A stretch of DNA of 64,000 nt from Pedobacter sp. R20-19 (GTDB lineage Bacteria > Bacteroidota > Bacteroidia > Sphingobacteriales > Sphingobacteriaceae). Positions 61,241-64,000 of the stretch are shown here, in pieces. Numbering within the stretch: position 1 is the first letter of the stretch; each line of letters opens with the position of its first letter. The notes below the pieces were generated by a model. That model worked only from the letters and a program-made list of their open reading frames with translations, was not told the DNA's origin and did no database searches. The translations under genes and the position numbers were made by a program. The stretch covers positions 434,001 through 498,000 of the forward strand of contig NZ_JCKI01000005.1 in NCBI RefSeq assembly GCF_000708265.2, in the 5' to 3' direction.

Positions 61241-61747
61241 ATGGCATCGCAACTCCTCATACTTAATAAGAAACAGATTCAACAAAAGATAGATCGCATT
61301 GCGTATCAGATTTTGGAAGATAATTTAAATGAGAAAGAGGTTGTATTAGCCGGTATTTGGGATCGGGGATATAAACTGGCATTACGTTTGGAAAAGGTGC
61401 TAAAAAAAATTGCAGGTTTTAAGCTAACCCTTTTGCGAATCGATCTTCAGAAAGAAAGCAGTAAACTGATTGCAACCACTGATTTAGACGAAAGTCAATG
61501 GAAAAATAAAGTCATTATTATAGTAGATGATGTTTTAAATAGCGGAAAAACCCTGGCATACGGATTAGGTGTCTTTCTGAATACGCCACATAAAAAAATT
61601 CGTACTGTTGTTCTTGTAGATAGAAGTCATAAAATTTTCCCTGTAGCAACCGATTTTGTGGGGCTGAAAATGGCTACCGTTTTAAAAGAACATGTAGATG
61701 TAATTATGGATGTAGAGGGTGAAGAAGATCGTGTTTATCTAAGTTAG
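61241..61747 (+). CDS. Phosphoribosyltransferase (PyrR-like)
   Basis: 168 aa type I PRTase. The PRPP motif is VIIIVDDVLNSGKTLAYGLG, with LAGIWDRGYKLALRLEKVL and LTLLRIDLQKES upstream and VDRSHKIFPVATDFVGLKMATVLKEHVDV after. Similarity is highest to PyrR, the bifunctional regulator/uracil PRTase, but Bacteroidota use it mainly as an enzyme and no pyr genes are adjacent. The call is for the fold, not for regulation. Confidence 0.86.
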   Translation: MASQLLILNKKQIQQKIDRIAYQILEDNLNEKEVVLAGIWDRGYKLALRLEKVLKKIAGFKLTLLRIDLQKESSKLIATTDLDESQWKNKVIIIVDDVLNSGKTLAYGLGVFLNTPHKKIRTVVLVDRSHKIFPVATDFVGLKMATVLKEHVDVIMDVEGEEDRVYLS

Positions 61748-61840
61748 TATCAGGTAGCTCGTAACAAGGCCAACTTTCTTAATGCTATATTTTGATGAAT
61801 AATTAAAATCATTTGACTTAATTTACACCTATTAACAGGC

Positions 61841-61848
61841 TAAATTTG
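61841..61848 (+). promoter_or_regulatory. -7 box of the carotenoid cassette
   Basis: TAAATTTG matches TAnnTTTG and lies 32 bases before ATG 61881. Confidence 0.55.
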
Positions 61849-61880
61849 CAATTCACGCCATTTTTTTGCAATTTCCCGGC

Positions 61881-62504
61881 ATGCACCTTCCTCGAAAAAA
61901 CATTTTTATTTATCGCTTTTTCTCTTGGTACATTGAGCATATTATTAAGAAGGATTTTGTAAGTCTTCAATATGATAAAGTTGACACCAATGAAGATGCA
62001 TCAATCTTGATTTTAGCCAATCATTTTAGCTGGTGGGATGGTTTTTTCATTTTTTACATCAATAAAAAATTATTTAAAAAGCAGTTTCATGTTTTGGTTA
62101 ATGCAGAAAATTATAGCAAAGTTGGTTTCTTAAAGTATCTTGGTGCATTTGCGGCTAAAAACAGTGGGCGAGATGTTTTGGAGATGTTGAATTACGCAGC
62201 TAAATTATTAGAGGATCAAAATAACCTGGTTCTTGTCTTCCCTCAAGGTAAGTTACATTCTAATCATTTAAAAAATATCACTTTCGAAAAAGGGGTAATG
62301 CAAATTATAAAATCTTGTCATAAAAGATTCAATATCATTTTTGCTGCAACATTTGTAGATTATTTTTCCAAACGGAAACCAAGTGCAAAAACCTACCTTC
62401 AGCATTGGGAAAGTGAAGAATATATGAGTTTGCAATTGCTAAAAAGTGCATATAATAAACATTACGATCAGTCTGTTGTTAAACAAACACAACTTACTGA
62501 ATGA
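61881..62504 (+). CDS. Lysophospholipid-type acyltransferase, candidate carotenoid acyltransferase
   Basis: 207 aa PlsC-type enzyme. The catalytic HxxxxD is in ILANHFSWWDGFF, and FPQGKLHS replaces the usual FPEGTRS. The start is ATG 61881; an upstream TTG at 61866 is less likely. It overlaps the next gene by 4 bases and heads a cassette with a glycosyltransferase and cruF. By analogy with CruD of green sulfur bacteria, it may acylate a carotenoid glycoside rather than make phospholipids. That is inference from context. Confidence 0.8.
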   Translation: MHLPRKNIFIYRFFSWYIEHIIKKDFVSLQYDKVDTNEDASILILANHFSWWDGFFIFYINKKLFKKQFHVLVNAENYSKVGFLKYLGAFAAKNSGRDVLEMLNYAAKLLEDQNNLVLVFPQGKLHSNHLKNITFEKGVMQIIKSCHKRFNIIFAATFVDYFSKRKPSAKTYLQHWESEEYMSLQLLKSAYNKHYDQSVVKQTQLTE

Positions 62505-63598
62505 CCATTTTTATCTATGCCGTTTTAATATTTATGGTGATCCGTTTTTCGGTAACCGTATTTAACTTTCTATCTAACCCTAAATTGCCTAGAGTAATTA
62601 AGCACTATAGTGATTTTGTTTCTATTTTAATTCCTGCACGTAATGAGGAAGAGGATATTATTCCACTACTCCAATCAATTAAAAGTCAGGATTACCAAAA
62701 TTACGAGGTGATTGTGCTGGATGATCAGAGTAGTGATAAAACCTTTGAATTAGTAAGTGCTTTTTCAATAATAAACCCAAAGTTTAGAATAGAACGCGGA
62801 GGTGAACTTCCAAAAGGCTGGTTGGGAAAAAACTATGCCTGCCATCAACTTGCAGCTTTGGCAAAAGGAAAATATTTATTATTTGTAGATGCTGATGAAG
62901 CGATTAAAAAAGGTTTCATCAATAGCCTAATAAACAGGATGGAAATTGGACAACTGGCTTTGATCAGTATATTTACGAATCAGGTAATGAAGTCTATTGG
63001 TGAGTGGCTCACTGTTCCACTAATGCATTTTATTTTATTAAATCTTTTACCGTTGAGGTTAGTGAAGTCTTCCGGCAATCCAGCGTTTGCTGCGGCCAGC
63101 GGACAATGCATGTTTTTTAGAGCAGATCATTACAAAAAAAATCAGTGGCATCAACAAGTCCGCAATAAAGTGGTGGAAGATGTAGAAATTATGAAAGCCA
63201 TAAAACTCCAAAAATATAGCGGGGAGGCTTTGTTAGGTAATGGGCTGATATACTGTCGGATGTATAAAAATTTGAATGAAAGTTTAAATGGCTTTAGTAA
63301 AAATTTACTTGCTGGTTTTGGTAACAACGTAATTATCTTACTATTTTACCAGCTTTTGGTTACGATAGGGCCTTTAATTTTATTATTAAACTTTAATATC
63401 TCTTTACTTGTATTACCGTTAACATTAATTTTTTTAAGTAGAATAATGATTTCCTATTTATCAGGACAGAACGTTTTAATCAATTTAATACTACATCCGT
63501 TTCAGATGTTTTTCTTTTTATTAATTTCATTTTTATCCATAATACAACACATTTTTAAAACAGGCACATGGAAGGGCAGATCGATCAAAGCGATTTAA
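62501..63598 (+). CDS. Family 2 glycosyltransferase, CruC/CrtQ-like
   Basis: 365 aa. One N-terminal helix is followed by a GT-A domain (about 35-235) with VSILIPARNEEEDI, EVIVLDDQSSDKT, RGGELPKGWLGKNYACHQLA, LFVDADEAIKKG, and VVEDVEIMKAIK (ED motif). Three or four C-terminal helices follow. The LPKGWLGKN..A motif is found in carotenoid glycosyltransferases of the CruC and CrtQ types. It overlaps the acyltransferase by 4 bases and the cruF gene by 31, so all three are coupled. Confidence 0.85.
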   Translation: MTIFIYAVLIFMVIRFSVTVFNFLSNPKLPRVIKHYSDFVSILIPARNEEEDIIPLLQSIKSQDYQNYEVIVLDDQSSDKTFELVSAFSIINPKFRIERGGELPKGWLGKNYACHQLAALAKGKYLLFVDADEAIKKGFINSLINRMEIGQLALISIFTNQVMKSIGEWLTVPLMHFILLNLLPLRLVKSSGNPAFAAASGQCMFFRADHYKKNQWHQQVRNKVVEDVEIMKAIKLQKYSGEALLGNGLIYCRMYKNLNESLNGFSKNLLAGFGNNVIILLFYQLLVTIGPLILLLNFNISLLVLPLTLIFLSRIMISYLSGQNVLINLILHPFQMFFFLLISFLSIIQHIFKTGTWKGRSIKAI

Positions 63599-64000
63599 AG
63601 ATTAAAAGAATTGCAGTTGGTGTTATCGCTGTTTTTCATATGGTTGGCTTAGTAGGTTTTTTAATACCAGCTACACATCCTTACTTTATGAAAATGGTAC
63701 CTTTTCATCTGCTGTTGATGTTTGCCATTGTTGTTTTTACTTATAATGGTGATGTTAAGCGCCTTTCTCTATTTGTTTGCGGAGTCTTTTTATGTGGCTG
63801 GTTGGTAGAGGTGCTTGGTGTACATACAGGAAAAATTTTTGGAAGCTATTATTATGGTAATACACTTGGATATAAAATTGCTGCGGTTCCCTTATTAATG
63901 GGTGTAAATTGGGTGATTTTAATTTTTAGTATTGGCCAGATGATGAAAAGTTTAAAGATTAGAAATAGTATTTTAGCTTCATTATCAGGTGCACTTATTT
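63568..64000 (+). CDS. cruF: Carotenoid 1',2'-hydratase CruF type, 3' end outside window
   Basis: At least 144 aa; the gene continues past the window. It begins MEGQIDQSDLKIKRIAVGVI and has several membrane helices with LCGWLVEVLGVHTGKIFGSYYYGNTLGYKIAAVPLLMGVNWVI, the family pattern (E..GV.TG..FG.Y.Y...LG....VP..IG.NW). CruF adds water at the psi end of carotenoids to give a 1'-hydroxy group, the attachment point for a sugar. It overlaps the glycosyltransferase by 31 bases. Assignment of function is strong; the final product depends on genes outside. Confidence 0.82.
   Translation, partial: MEGQIDQSDLKIKRIAVGVIAVFHMVGLVGFLIPATHPYFMKMVPFHLLLMFAIVVFTYNGDVKRLSLFVCGVFLCGWLVEVLGVHTGKIFGSYYYGNTLGYKIAAVPLLMGVNWVILIFSIGQMMKSLKIRNSILASLSGALI

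Overview
The window reads as chromosome of a low-GC member of the Bacteroidota, most likely the family Sphingobacteriaceae (Pedobacter-like). The evidence is the gene content (GH3-like protein beside lptB, BT_3928-type DoxX protein, head-GIN protein, bacilliredoxins, CruF-type carotenoid hydratase), many promoters with the Bacteroidota -7 box TAnnTTTG, few visible Shine-Dalgarno sequences, and dispersed intergenic palindromes. No tRNA, rRNA, CRISPR array, prophage or insertion sequence was recognised. Names rest on motifs and family knowledge; no database search was run.

Layout. 1-8 kb: 3' part of pth, a TPR membrane protein, recF with a DciA-like gene, a small lipoprotein, an FKBP isomerase, ndk, a DHH phosphoesterase and two tandem double-FKBP lipoproteins. 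8-17.5 kb: a repeat-filled gap, CYTH protein and GH20 hexosaminidase, a C26 amidohydrolase, YiaA-like protein, bifunctional nnr, AIM24 protein, ECF sigma/anti-sigma pair, lipA. 17.5-28 kb: mqo, BrxC/YtxJ, ribH, a LytS/LytTR two-component pair, an ArsC-like protein, M1 peptidase, RidA, a methyltransferase, VF530. 28-41 kb: deacetylase-like protein, GtrA and GT39 glycosyltransferase, pdxJ, EamA transporter, a repeat-rich gap, gcvP, a serine hydrolase, YceI. 41-51 kb: MBL hydrolase, recJ, lptB-GH3, an operon of small membrane and lipoproteins, bacilliredoxin, folP-cdaA. 51-64 kb: DUF1599, DoxX and DppB-like permease, DinB, aroK, a CrtI/CrtD-type desaturase, M28 peptidase, rlmD, head-GIN protein, phosphoribosyltransferase, and an acyltransferase-glycosyltransferase-cruF cassette that runs off the end.

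How genes work together. Most of the window is housekeeping in short operons. Plausible functional sets are: bacillithiol redox (BrxC at 19.4 kb, BrxA/B at 48.6 kb); cyclic-di-AMP turnover (CdaA at 49.1 kb, DHH/DHHA1 enzyme at 4.9 kb); envelope biogenesis (FKBP lipoproteins, lptB, GT39/GtrA, GH20); and carotenoid decoration at the right end, where hydration, glycosylation and acylation could give a carotenoid glycosyl ester.

The non-coding DNA is more unusual than the genes. There are short tandem arrays with 7- or 8-base periods (CTTTNNN, NNNNTAC, TTCANNAA types), several of which end at or near start codons, REPIN-like paired palindromes, and a 520-base block of mixed inverted repeats. Consensus -7 boxes sit inside several over-extended reading frames, and this was used to correct the starts of gcvP, folP, brx and the DHH gene. 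I did not find an obvious new defence or biosynthetic system.
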